Shown one piece after another: positions 1 through 10,925 of a stretch of 64,000 bases of DNA; within the stretch, counting starts at the first letter, position 1; every line of letters starts with the position of its first letter. Location of the stretch: the NCBI GenBank assembly GCA_033065855.1, contig JAVXUO010000397.1:116001-180000 (forward strand). The letters run 5' to 3'. A model generated the notes under the pieces. That model was not told the origin of the DNA. It searched no databases and saw only the letters and a program-made list of their open reading frames with translations. A program made the translations under genes and the position numbers. This DNA is from Escallonia rubra (taxonomy: Eukaryota > Streptophyta > Magnoliopsida > Escalloniales > Escalloniaceae).

Positions 1-796
1 AGCCATAAAGCTTGTCCACGTGGGCCTTTCTTTTTTCTTTCTCACTGTCTTTCTTTACTTTCTCTCTCTTCTTTCTCACGCTGTTCTTCTTTATTTCACG
101 GACACACACACACACACACACACAGAGTTTCACCGTCACATGCACCCCCCACGTCACGGACACACACAAGGGCTGCAAATACATCACAACCGTGGGTAGT
201 CACGACTTCATCGGTGGCGGAGGAGGAGCCAGTGAGACGCTAGACAGGGTTCATGAAGTCGCTGACGGTGGTGTGGATGACTTTTGGAGAGACTAAGTAG
301 ATTATCATCGCCTTGCGATTGAGCTTCACTGGGTGCGGCGCAGGAGGAGGAGGAAGTTGTGGGTAGGAGGGTAGCGGGGGGATAGGGTTCTTTGATCTAA
401 GTTCAGCAATCTACTCCGGCAGCCCTCTGACCATGATTCTCGGCACTGCCACCACCAACAGCCGCTGCCAGTGGATTAATATAACCACCACCTACTGCGG
501 TAGGTGTTGGAGAATCCACTGCCACAGGAGCATCATGCCTAGGGGTGACCACCAAATCGCTCAAACAAATTCAAACCGTCTAAACCGATCAAACTAAACC
601 GATCTAGTCCAAACCCCAAAAAAAAAAATGAACGGTTCGATTTTATATTTTTCAAAACGATCTCAATTTGGTTCGATATTCGGTTCACTTCTTTAAAATT
701 GATCAGAAATCGACTCGACCCGACCTGTGGTACATTAATTTATTTATAGGAACTTTCATTAATAATATTCATATATATGGTATTGAGCAAATTCAA
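1..796. other. Non-coding stretch with CA repeat
   Basis: No gene is recognised here. Pyrimidine-rich sequence and a (CA)n run near 102-122 explain the open frame at the left edge. The right part is AT-rich and abuts the MITE that begins at 806. Confidence 0.5.
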
Positions 797-805
797 ATAA
801 ACAAA

Positions 806-1187
806 TGGCTAATCCAAAAATTGTACTTTCAACTCTACCCAAATACAAATTTAGTACGCAACTTTTAACGTGTGCCAAAGAAGTACTTAAGTTTGAAAAA
901 ATGACCCAAATTAGTCCTTGGCTAACGGATCATTGATGCCGTTAAAAGGTCCAAAGGTAGGACTGCCATTATGAAAAGAGCCATAAAGCCTCTCCACGTG
1001 TCTTTAAGATTTTCTTTTCTATTATTGACAATCATGCCTTTGAATTTAACGGCATCCGTGATCCATTACCGATAGTACTAATTTAACTTATTTTTTCAAA
1101 TTTAGGTACTTCTTTGGCACAATTGAAAAGTTAGGTACTAAAGCTGTACTGGGGGTAAAGTTGAGGGTACAGTTTTGATATTAGTCC
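806..1187. mobile_element. MULE-type MITE with 9-bp target duplication
   Basis: This 382-bp non-coding element has imperfect terminal inverted repeats of about 100 bp. The left arm holds GTGCCAAAGAAGTACTTAAG near 873 and the right arm holds its near complement near 1110-1127. The nine bases ATAAACAAA occur directly outside both ends (797-805 and 1188-1196). Long inverted repeats with a 9-bp duplication are the signature of Mutator-like elements, and the lack of coding sequence makes it a MITE. Direct view: repeats and duplication. Inference: the MULE assignment. Confidence 0.8.
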
Positions 1188-1196
1188 ATAAACAAA

Positions 1197-2711
1197 ACCT
1201 TAAAAGTCAAAAGAAAAGAAAATAATAAGAGCAGTTATAACACATGATATGTCTGGTGAACATAATTGAGTTTTATTGTAAAATATTAAAAATAATACTG
1301 ATATCTTGTGTTAACACGAACGCAGGACAACAGTTGAAACCACAGCAATTGTGATCTTCTTCTTCAGCTTTTGTTTCTTTTCATTTTTCCGGCGTTCTGT
1401 TATCTGGTCAAGGCAGAGTTCTCTCTGCCTTGGGTTCTAGCCAAGGCAGAGGGTAGGTACAAGAACACAAACCCTAAACCAAAAAATAAAATAAAATTAG
1501 CTTCTCCTCCTCTGCTTTTTCTTAACTTTATTCTGTGGAGTTTTAAATCCCAATATCATATTTTCTTAAGTGACCGAAAGAGGTATTGGCTTGGAGAAAC
1601 TTGGTTGAGACATGGGCGATGGAAATTCTGTCCCTTCTAACCATTTTTCCCGCTATTTCTTTCTTTCCACCAGTTTCTGATCACAGGTGCCAAGTTACTA
1701 TTTTTTGAAACACCCAAACAATCTTTGAACGGTGATAAATCTTCTTTCGTGGAAAATAAAAATAAAAATGGCTCATAGGTTTGTTCTTAGTAGTAAGAGC
1801 CATGTCTGATTATTTAGAACTTAAGATGTTGTACCGCAGATGTACTGATTCAGGGTTTCAGGGCTATTGCCTTCAACGCCACCGTTCTTTTACTGTCCTC
1901 ACATGTTAGGTTTCTCTACTTTAGCAACTAAAATTGGTAACAGGTTCAGAATTGAACGACCCATAATTTAAGAGATTGTTATACTAAATTTCCTCATTCT
2001 CGCATGACAAGTGATGAATCATCACTGATGATTCATGGAAAAATTTAGCGAGTGCTTAAGTTACAACCTCTTACGTACTCCTTTTGGTGAAAATTGGAAA
2101 TTTACAGAAGAAGTAACCCAGGTGGATATGCCGCTGACTTCCGAATTTCTTGGTTGAAGCAGTGTGGTTTTCTTCCACACTGCCAGCTTCATGTAGGTAG
2201 GCATTGGTCACCAATCCTTGTGCTTGGGGCTTATGAGTTGCTCATGTGTGTGCTTCTAGCAACATAAACGAGTCCCGGTCTTTAAGCACAACTGGTACTT
2301 TCTTTAAGGGAGATGCAGTTTGTTTTACACATTCTCCTTCCTATAGATCTTCTTTGTCAGCTAAAGGTGCATCAGCAGAGAGATACGATTATTTGCAATA
2401 GAGATTGCTCATGGGCCTAAGCGGAGAATAAAACAATCAACATCAAGAACTTCATATTGTTAGTTGCTGGTGACTCCCCTCTACAGCAAGATTCTTTGAA
2501 ATCCTCAGAACAAATATATTCATCCTCCTTCGAGTGATTACACATTGGTTGTACTAATGTGCCATCCCATGAATCCCCCTCGTATGAAGAAATTGAAAAA
2601 GAAAAAAGAAAAAGGCAAAAGCCTAACCTGAGCATACATATGCAAACATGAGTTTTAAGATCACTCTTGTGGATGATTGAAGTGAAATCAAGTAATGTCC
2701 CAAAAGCTTAC
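1197..2711. other. Non-coding stretch, nothing recognised
   Basis: Open frames here are short and low in complexity. None resembles a known family. The right end adjoins the pectinesterase remnant and would hold its 3' flank. Confidence 0.4.
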
Positions 2712-3373
2712 CTAAACCCCATCGTCGTAAGAGATGGAAGTGGAGTCCAGCCATTCGTATCCAGTAATGAAATCTGATACGGTGAAATTTGAGGCATCAT
2801 GGTAATCTATCGGTCCCTGCACCAGGTCCTGTATTCTCATACTCTCCGAAATACAAACAAAATGCCCAAGCCCTGATCACCGACCCACTCCGTCCACCCT
2901 TTTGGGTCGATGAAGTCGTCAATGTAGGATTCGAGACAGACTACCCGAGAGTATACCCTCCATGGCCTCCCCAGGTAGTTCTTGACACTGCTAGAATTGG
3001 AGTACAAGTCGTCCGTTGCCAAAATGGAACAGTTCTGCATTGATATCCCCGTGTCCTCATCCGGGGTGTCACGGGACTGGGCCGTGATCACCGTGAACTG
3101 GCCAGCCATCGGCATCCTGGACATTATGTTGCATGCCTGGAAGACCACGGCTGCATTTCCAAATATGCAGTCTATAGTTTCAGATATGTCGAATTTCCCT
3201 GTAAAATTGTCGAAAGGAGTGGACGTAGAGCGTATCTTGATAACCATTTATGGCGCACCTGTAGACTGCAGCTAAGTCGGCATTAATGCGGAGGGCAACT
3301 GCCTGGTGCTTGTTTGCTCCTGCCGTGTTCTCAAAGGTTACGTGACGTGCCAAGAACCCTTCACCGGACACCG
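2712..3373 (-). pseudogene. Pectinesterase (pectin methylesterase) C-terminal remnant
   Basis: Pectin methylesterases remove methyl esters from cell-wall homogalacturonan. Read leftwards from 3373, the first frame holds [16 protein letters not shown] and [16 protein letters not shown]. The next frame (about 3230 to 2850) holds the family motifs TIDCIFGNAAVVFQ, TAQSRD and YLGRPW. A third frame holds an ENTGPGAG block, and the usual C-terminal end (a DFITGYEWL-like stretch) reads in yet another frame to a stop at 2712-2714. At least two or three frameshifts are therefore present. An acceptor-like TTATAG precedes the GEGF block, as expected for the second exon of a plant pectinesterase. No first exon with inhibitor or pro domain was found upstream. 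The key Gln, Asp and Arg motifs persist, so decay may be recent. Sequencing error could explain single shifts but hardly all of them. Confidence 0.8.
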
Positions 3374-3383
3374 CTATAATCAA

Positions 3384-3535
3384 TTTGCATAGAAACAAAT
3401 TAGTTTTCATCTAGGACCTAACAGTACCCATTAATTTCGATGAGGGGCTGTGTGGTTCTCCCTTAAATCACATAAAGTCATTTTGCATAGAAACAAATTA
3501 GTTTTCATCTAGGACCTAACAGTACCCATTAATTA
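3384..3535. repeat. Short tandem duplication, about 98-bp period
   Basis: A block of about 55 bases beginning TTTGCATAGAAACAAATTAG recurs about 98 bp later (from 3384 and from 3482) with almost no change. It lies just upstream of the pectinesterase remnant. Confidence 0.75.
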
Positions 3536-3712
3536 ACAAAAGTCTATATAGCTGGGGCACATGAATGAGAATGTAGTAAGAAGAAAACAGCTGGATGTCA
3601 AACTCAGAAGATATGGGTGAGAAAGTGCAGGAAAAAGAATCTGAGACCGAAACAACATTCGGGTGTATATTGGTCTCTTAACTTCATTATTAATAGGTCC
3701 ATGAAACAACGT

Positions 3713-3755
<43 letters not shown>
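3713..3755. repeat. Compound microsatellite (CT)n(CA)n
   Basis: A run of CT dinucleotides passes directly into a run of CA dinucleotides. It also explains the low-complexity open frames on both strands here. Confidence 0.95.
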
Positions 3756-3756
<1 letters not shown>

Positions 3757-4269
3757 ACTTCCAACTTGCTTATGTTCCTTTCCATCTCCAACTAGGGGAG
3801 GGTAGTGGATTGACAAGAATAGCTATACAAGACTAGGGAGAATGAACAAACTTTTATAGTCACCTCTTCACTAGAAGAAAAAAAACGTCATTAATACATA
3901 CTTGACTCTATGCTTTACCTATTTTTGTTGAAATGACTTGATAATCGGAATGATCTACAAAATTTATCTTGCAAGTAGATGTATAGCGCTGCGAAATCCA
4001 AATCTAGCCGAATCATGCAAATTAAATGATGGGTCTTGCGTTGGCTGGAGTTGCCTATCTAATGTCAAACACACGCAACTTATACGAATTGACTGCCATG
4101 CCATTCGCCATACTAAGACATACAACATCAAACCCCCAAGAAGCTGTTGTCCTCGTGAGTTTTTTTAGTCTCCTTGTGTAGGCGAGATCGTTTTTGCATT
4201 CCTGAGGGTACTAATTTCAATCTGATACGATTAAAGCTGAAGAAGTCTTTAACCTTGTTATTTTTCACG

Positions 4270-5950
4270 TTGTAGGTAAGTATTATCTTGTGGATGTAGG
4301 TTATACTGATGGACCAGACTTCTTAGCTCCATACTGGAGAACTTAGTACCATGATAATGAATCGGTTGGAAACAATCCAGGAAATTATGAAGAGTTATTT
4401 AGTCTCCAACAATGCTCAGTTCCAAGAAATGTCATTAAAAGGACTTTTGAATTATTGAAAAAATGACGGGCTATACTATTCATAACTTTACTCTTTGATA
4501 TAAGGATACAAGTCAGGATTATCACACTTGTTGTGTATACCATAACTTCATCCAATCTGAGCAACTCAACGATCTAATATTAGGGCATCAAGATCATATT
4601 TTTAGCAGAAATAGACCATAACATTGTTCAATCTATGCCAGAAGAGAATCCATACAATCCAGACATGGTTACATTTGTACAAGTGACCGATCAATGGACT
4701 ATATTTAGAGATACACCGGCAAAGTAGATGTTTGAGGATTATCAAGCACGAAACGGCCTTAGAACTTAATATAAAGTCACAATTTTTTTTTAAGTTTAGT
4801 TGGTTATTTAGACAATCCTTATCAACATAATTGGATTTGTAATTAAACATGTAAGCACGTACTTGGGTTCTATCAGCTTGTTAATTCTACATTTTTATTA
4901 TTTTGGAGTAGGGAATGTTTCAGCTTAATGCTAATTGGTATGCCAATTTTTTTAATGTCAATAGATGCTTTTGCTAGATATTTGAAATGGAAATGAAGGA
5001 ACATGTACGTTAGCAAAGAAAAAGAAGAAGGAAATCAACAGACAATGATTGTGATGACGCAAAATACATGCACTGGAACCTGGATATGGATTGTGCATTG
5101 GCTGACATGCTTAGAGATCAAAACAAGGGTAACAAAGCAGATGCTGGGTGGAAGCCGTTTGCTAATAACGTAGCCTCTTTTAAATTAATTACTCAAATGA
5201 AGAAAGATATCCGTGTAAGCAGCGTTAGAAATCACGTTAAGCTGTGGACAAAAATGCATAAGATTATGTGTGTTATACTTGTGCAAAGTGATTTACTTTA
5301 GATGACAAAAAGAAGATGATCTTAGTTCATGACGAGAATAAGTGGAATAAATATGCTTAGGTATGTCTTTCTTGTGTTAATATGATTTTGATGTTACTTT
5401 ATGTCAATTCAATATATAACCTTTTTTTTGTACGTAAGAGTCACTTAAAGATACTACAAACATCGGTATAAGTGATATCAAATTAGGATCAACTAAGTGA
5501 TTTTATACCTTCGAAAATCACCAACTCGAGACGCATGCTCTCCTATTTGGGAATTTTATACCCTTGTACCATTGAAGGGTTCTGGCTTTCTCAATAAAAG
5601 GAAGGTCTCTATTAATCAAAAGACATTCTAGAATTATGTGGGAAAGATAGTGTTACCAAAAAAGGTACTGGAACTGCTATAGATACATATGAGGTGATGA
5701 ATCCTATAGCGGACCTTTATAATACTTATTGGCATTGTGAAACTTAAGGGCTTAGAAGATCTTGCTCCAGATATCTGACAATCCTCTTCCAGCTACTAAG
5801 GCGTCTTAAAAGAAAAGAGCACCTGCTCAACACCAACAAACGTCCTCCAAAACAAAACAGGGAGTAGGGATGGTCATGCTTCTTCATTTGCTAAAATGGT
5901 CTTGATGATTTCATGAGTGAAACAAAGAAAAAATTGGACACTAATGAGGT
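4270..5950 (+). mobile_element. Decayed PIF/Harbinger element: transposase end plus MYB/SANT-like ORF
   Basis: Around 4278-4560 the + strand reads GKYYLVDVGYTDGPDFLAPY, then a NYEELFSLQQCSVPRNVIKRTF block. This is the C-terminal part of a DDE_Tnp_4 (Harbinger/PIF) nuclease. From about 5068 a second frame reads MDCALADMLRDQ, GWKPFANNVASF and VRNHVKLWTKMHKIM, the pattern of the MYB/SANT-like DNA-binding domain (Myb_DNA-bind_3) that these elements encode as a partner protein. In-frame stops interrupt both, and the position that is usually Glu in the NVIERTF motif is Lys. The outer ends were not found, so the limits are approximate. Confidence 0.72.
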
Positions 5951-8900
5951 CTGTGAGGAGGTGATGACAATACCAGATCTTGTGAAAAACCAACAATCTA
6001 AAGCTATTGCCTGATTTATAGAGAATGAAAAGAAAATTTTCTTGTTAAAGACAAAAAGAAAATTGGGTGTTGACGTTTATTCCATAGTCGTAAAATTTAG
6101 TTACATGCAGACATTGAATTTGTTTGGTTTAGATTATGACATTTTATTTCCCTCTTATGTTACCATGACTTTTTCTATGTTTTATGTGGTCGATGTGGAA
6201 TAAGTGTAGATTGCCAAACTATTGGAATATAAAATTTAAAATATGTCATCAAAGCTAGTTCAAAAATGTAACTTAAGGAAAGTCAAGAATGCACTGGTAC
6301 TCATCCAAACAAAAAAATTATAATACTTGGTTGGATTTCACTAAACAATTAAAATGTCAAAATTTTGTCAATGATGGGATTTGTAAATGGGGATATCAGA
6401 ATGTGGAGATTTAGAAGTAACTATTATTTCAAAATCCCACATCCAAACATACTTGTTGTGTTAAGTCCAGTGAACGCAACCTAGCATTGCTTTTACCATG
6501 CACTATAAGGTATCAGACTGAACTAGACCGGGCCCTAAAGTATTCTATACTAATATGGCCTATTATCATCAAACCAAAGGCATAGCAAAACATAATATAG
6601 TAAGGATAAAATGTGCTACTAATTAGCACAGCTCACGTGTCCTCTGTAATAGTCATGCGCGATTAGGGGAATTATAGACCTTTCACTACATCCTACAAAT
6701 CATGAAGAAGTTGAGCTCTAACCTTATTAGATATGGATTGCATAGTATACTCCTATATGGTAGTTACCATTGAATAAAATCTAATCCTTTCGTAAGTAGG
6801 TAACCTCCTCGCTCGCATACCCTAAACATTATTTCTCTCTGCTCCTCGATTTTCTCCCTCGTAGAAACTGATTTAGGCATCGGACACTCTCTGCTTGAAA
6901 CCTCTCTAACGTGGTAGGAGTTGTTTGTCTCGTGTTGATAGATATGGATGGGTATGGGTATGGGGCGGGTCGGATGTAAATTTTAGAGATCTCTACTTCG
7001 GTAGCCCAAATCTGCAACTCCAAAATTGCCCCGTCTCGTCATCGGGTCAAGGTATGGGAATTCCATCCCGATCTCATGGACTAAGAAAAAATCTAACTCC
7101 ACCATGATCCACCCTGACCTATTTTAAGCAATTAGCAACTGTTCATTACACAGTCTGCTTTACCTATTTAAGTCTTACAAGAAAAAAGGATGTATTCAAA
7201 AAAAGAAAGGTTAGTAGATTACCCCCACCAAAATCAAGTAACTGTTGAAATAAATCGTACATCACCGATCATCATTTTCTAATAATAAGTCCATATTGAA
7301 AATGCATGAAACCAAAGCTGAAAATTCAAATTAAGTCCAAAGCATGTTGGTCCGAAGCTGACTGGTCTAAACTGCCATAGAACACTCCACAAACCCGGTC
7401 ACTGTTCACTGCAAAAAGTTTCAGAAAAAACAACAAATTAAAATCAATAGATACAAGAAAAGATAAAGAGTCTAACATGGGATATAATATGGCACAAGGA
7501 ATCTTACGGTTGTAATACATGAACTCGTCACCGTTTTTTTCATCTAAAATAGATGCATATCCAATTATGTGCTATATTACATACACTATAACACAATAAT
7601 ACAAGTCTACAAGTGCACGCTAGTTTTCAATGCATAACCAAATTTAACTCAACAAATGCAACATGCTAGCCTAATATAAGTTGGACCAAGATAAAAGTTG
7701 ATCAGATTTTTGCAATTTGCTAGCCTAGTATATGAAAGCTCTCAACCATCAGAGTCTAACCAACATCAGGAGACAGATTTCGCATGAATTCTAAAGTTTC
7801 TCAAGTTCATTATCCAACGTATGTTCATAATTTGTGCAAGCTCAAAATTTTCATAAATTCAAACTGTGCTAAAATAAAAAAAACATCACTTTATATGTGG
7901 AAATTCAGAATTTGGCCATAACGTACAGAACGATTCATGTAGATAGCCAATAGCAATTTTTGATCCAGGAAAAATCTGTTCCGGTATATGCATAATGCAT
8001 AAAATGGTTCCCAAACATTTCACATCTTAACTGAATTGTGACTTTAGATTTGAATGTAGTGAATAATTAGCTTCTAGCTTCTCAACATATATGCTGGTAA
8101 AATAAAAAGACCCCAAAATGATGTGCTATTTTGCTTTGTTCTATATGGTCAATAAACTGCACTTTTTTACAAAGCTTATTGGTTAGAATATTAAGGGAAA
8201 CCCATTTAAGTCTTCTAAAGGCGTACCGGGTCTTTTCTCGTCCCAATTTGTATTATGTTCGTCTTTATGTTTAATTAAGTGCTTAACATCAGATAAGTTT
8301 GATGCAATTTTGTTTTGATCGAGTTGCTCTAAAACATTATTTTCCATGTCTTGTCTGCTAAGTGGAACAAATGCAAGAAGTGCACACTGAGAATTGACAT
8401 AAAAAAGATTTACTAAATCGAAATGGCATAGAACAATAAAAAAAGAATACTGAACAGATAACCTGTGAAGTATGGGTGCATCAATTTGGGTGAGGCACAA
8501 GCATTGGGTGTACGTCGGGTGCCGGTTCCAAATGCGACATGGGTGCGCACTAGGTGCATGTCCTAAGTGGTATATTAAAAGAATTTATTTTCTAAATTTT
8601 GGGTGCAGCTATGACATGGCAGCGAGAGTGCCGAGACACACACCCTATACTTCCAAGTTCAAAGTTGAATTTTGAAACCCAAAAGAGATCGCATATTAGG
8701 GTTTTTGTTAGCGAGGAGACTAGAGAGAGAAAAAAAAAGAAGATTAATAAGAAGAAGTAGTAGTTACTGACGACCCAAGGCGGCAGTGGCAGCGGCTTGC
8801 GGGGAACCAACGCGGCAGCATGCGGTAGAATCTGTATTCTAGAGAAGAAAAGGGAGATACTTTCTAATACTTCAAAGAAATAACTGTAAAACCACATACA

Positions 8901-9293
8901 AACTTTATAGTATTCAATTATATAATTTTAATATTTCCAAAACAATAAACTCTCACTACTTTGACTGAAAATATTAATTATTTTTTCAGACATATATAAT
9001 ACAGATATTACGATATATGCCGCATCTCTACCCCTTCTTATTCTATAATTTTTAAAACTGACGTACCTGCGTGTCCGCACCTGCACCAGAATCCGAGCTT
9101 CCTAAGACGCAACCAAATGGCGTAGAAGATACTGCTAAGTGGAACATAGGGAACAAAATCGATACCAAGAATTTATGTAAAACACAAATAAAAACCCACA
9201 TCAAATTAAATTTTGCGTAAAAATAAGATACCAAAGAGAAGGAGAATTGACAAACCATTTTTAAATGAACAGGTGGGTTATTGTTCGTTATCG
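5951..9293. other. Non-coding AT-rich stretch
   Basis: No protein family, RNA gene or element with clear ends was recognised. The longest frames (for example on the - strand at 8183-8500 and 8592-8897) show no known motif and are probably chance. Confidence 0.45.
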
Positions 9294-9310
9294 ACGTCAG
9301 CGTTGATGAT

Positions 9311-9422
9311 TTTTTTTTTGGTTAGACCACCCGGTTTCCGGACACCACATTGGGAGCCGACTAATCCGGGTTCGAGCCGGGCAGGACCACATGGGCGGAA
9401 AAGCTCTCCCTACCAAGTTTTA
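9311..9422. mobile_element. Short SINE-like insertion with 17-bp target duplication
   Basis: The 17 bases ACGTCAGCGTTGATGAT occur on both sides (9294-9310 and 9423-9439) of a 112-bp insert. The insert begins with a run of T, which would be a poly(A) tail on the other strand. It contains GGTTCGAGCC at 9369-9378, which resembles a tRNA-type B box, but in the orientation opposite to that implied by the tail. Long duplications with a homopolymer end point to a retroposed copy (SINE or similar). The family is not identified. Confidence 0.7.
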
Positions 9423-9439
9423 ACGTCAGCGTTGATGAT

Positions 9440-10925
9440 GGCGGTGTAACTGGTGTGACTCGAAACCAAATAGGTGCCGTGTAAAGTGGCCCCACTTGTG
9501 ATTTTTAAGCAACGAAAGTCTTAAAAATGCTTTTAATGCAAAGAGGTAGGGAGGGAAGGGAAGGGAAATGCATAAAAGTTCTACATCTATCCACACGAAA
9601 CGAAAAGAAGGTATAGCTTTCCATCAACGAATTATATAAAGTTCTACATCTACCAACTACTGAAAAAGATACAAACGAATGTAACCCGAAAAGGCAAAGG
9701 TGGGACCACGTGATACATATACGGACGAGAAAACAAATGGACCTGCCAATATCCAATCCAATGTAAGAAACAAAGGTCTACCACGCCACGCCACGCCACG
9801 CCACGTCGTTTATCCGTATCCATTATTCTCACCTGAAGTGGCTCCACATCATTTATATTATATATATGCATACGACGAAAATGTGATTGCATTGATCCCC
9901 ACTTTACCATCCAACCCAACTCCTTTTGTGTTCATCACATCAAAATTTCCCTGCGACTTCATTCTTTTCTCTCTCTCTCTGAAGCGACAAATTAGCAGAG
10001 CCTTGCAGAAGATTTCCCTGTGAGTTCAATCCTCTGCTCTTATCAGTTTTTTTTTATTCTGTTTTACATGCAATCCCTAACACCTCTGATCCATTCATGT
10101 TCTTCTGTTCACACCCCTTACTGTTACAAGTTTCATTTGTGGTAAGAACTAGCTAGCTATCTGATAGATGACAAAACCTTCATCATCAGCTCAAGATCCA
10201 TCAACTTTTGTGATCACTACCCTTATTACTTTGTTTCTTCTAATGCTTGAAAATGCTTCAGGTTTTCTCTTATGTCTTTCAGAGATTTTGAGGAATCTCA
10301 TATCTTTCACCGACTCACCTAAGTTTATTGTTTGATCAGTTAAAAAGGGAGAGTTTAAACCAGCTCTTTGAGTTTGAGCAGCGGTCAAATTTATTTTAGG
10401 AATTAGAATGCCCGCAAACATTTTCTGAGAGAAAATTGCTCCCTGCGTTTCACAATTCACTCTCATTGGCGCCTTCTTGAGCTAATTAGTAAGATTCAAT
10501 TTGATGACTAAACATTGTCTTAAGCACAAATAACGGCGCTCCAGTGCATGTGCAATTTATTGGGCAACTAATTTCAAATTCTACTAGGATTAATTGACGC
10601 CATCAACTGAGAGTTAGACAATCATAAGTGTCAATACTTACTGCCAGTTCAAATTTATTGTGCAGGAAGTCACTAAAAACTCAAAAAACTTGCTGAGGTA
10701 TGACATCAGTAGGAACCATACTAGCAGCAGGCTGTTAGTCTATGTCCTTCCGTCCACAGATCATGCGCGCCTATGTGCACATAAGGTACAAGCTTCAGAA
10801 TAGCAAGACATTGCACGTTGTTTACTTTCATCTCACTTGTGTACAACGTGCAGGTATAACTTGAGAGATTCTACGTGTTCAAATACAGTAGAACCCCCTT
10901 GGACTTTCGCAGACCTTTTGACTTC
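9440..10925 (+). promoter_or_regulatory. Upstream region of LKR/SDH with putative TATA and 5'-UTR intron
   Basis: An AT-rich TATA-like stretch lies at about 9852-9868 and is followed by a CT-rich leader (about 9970-9980). A plausible 5'-UTR exon ends at a CCCT/GTGAGT donor near 10019, and an acceptor ACGTGCAG ends at 10853. The ATG-bearing exon would then start at 10854. The start of transcription cannot be fixed from sequence alone. A small CCACG tandem run is at about 9781-9806. Confidence 0.4.

Noticed and set aside
12-296. 94-aa frame at the left edge
   Set aside because: It is made of pyrimidine-rich and CA-repeat codons and resembles no protein.
8183-8897. - strand frames of about 100 aa
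   Set aside because: No known motif, biased composition and no supporting splice structure.
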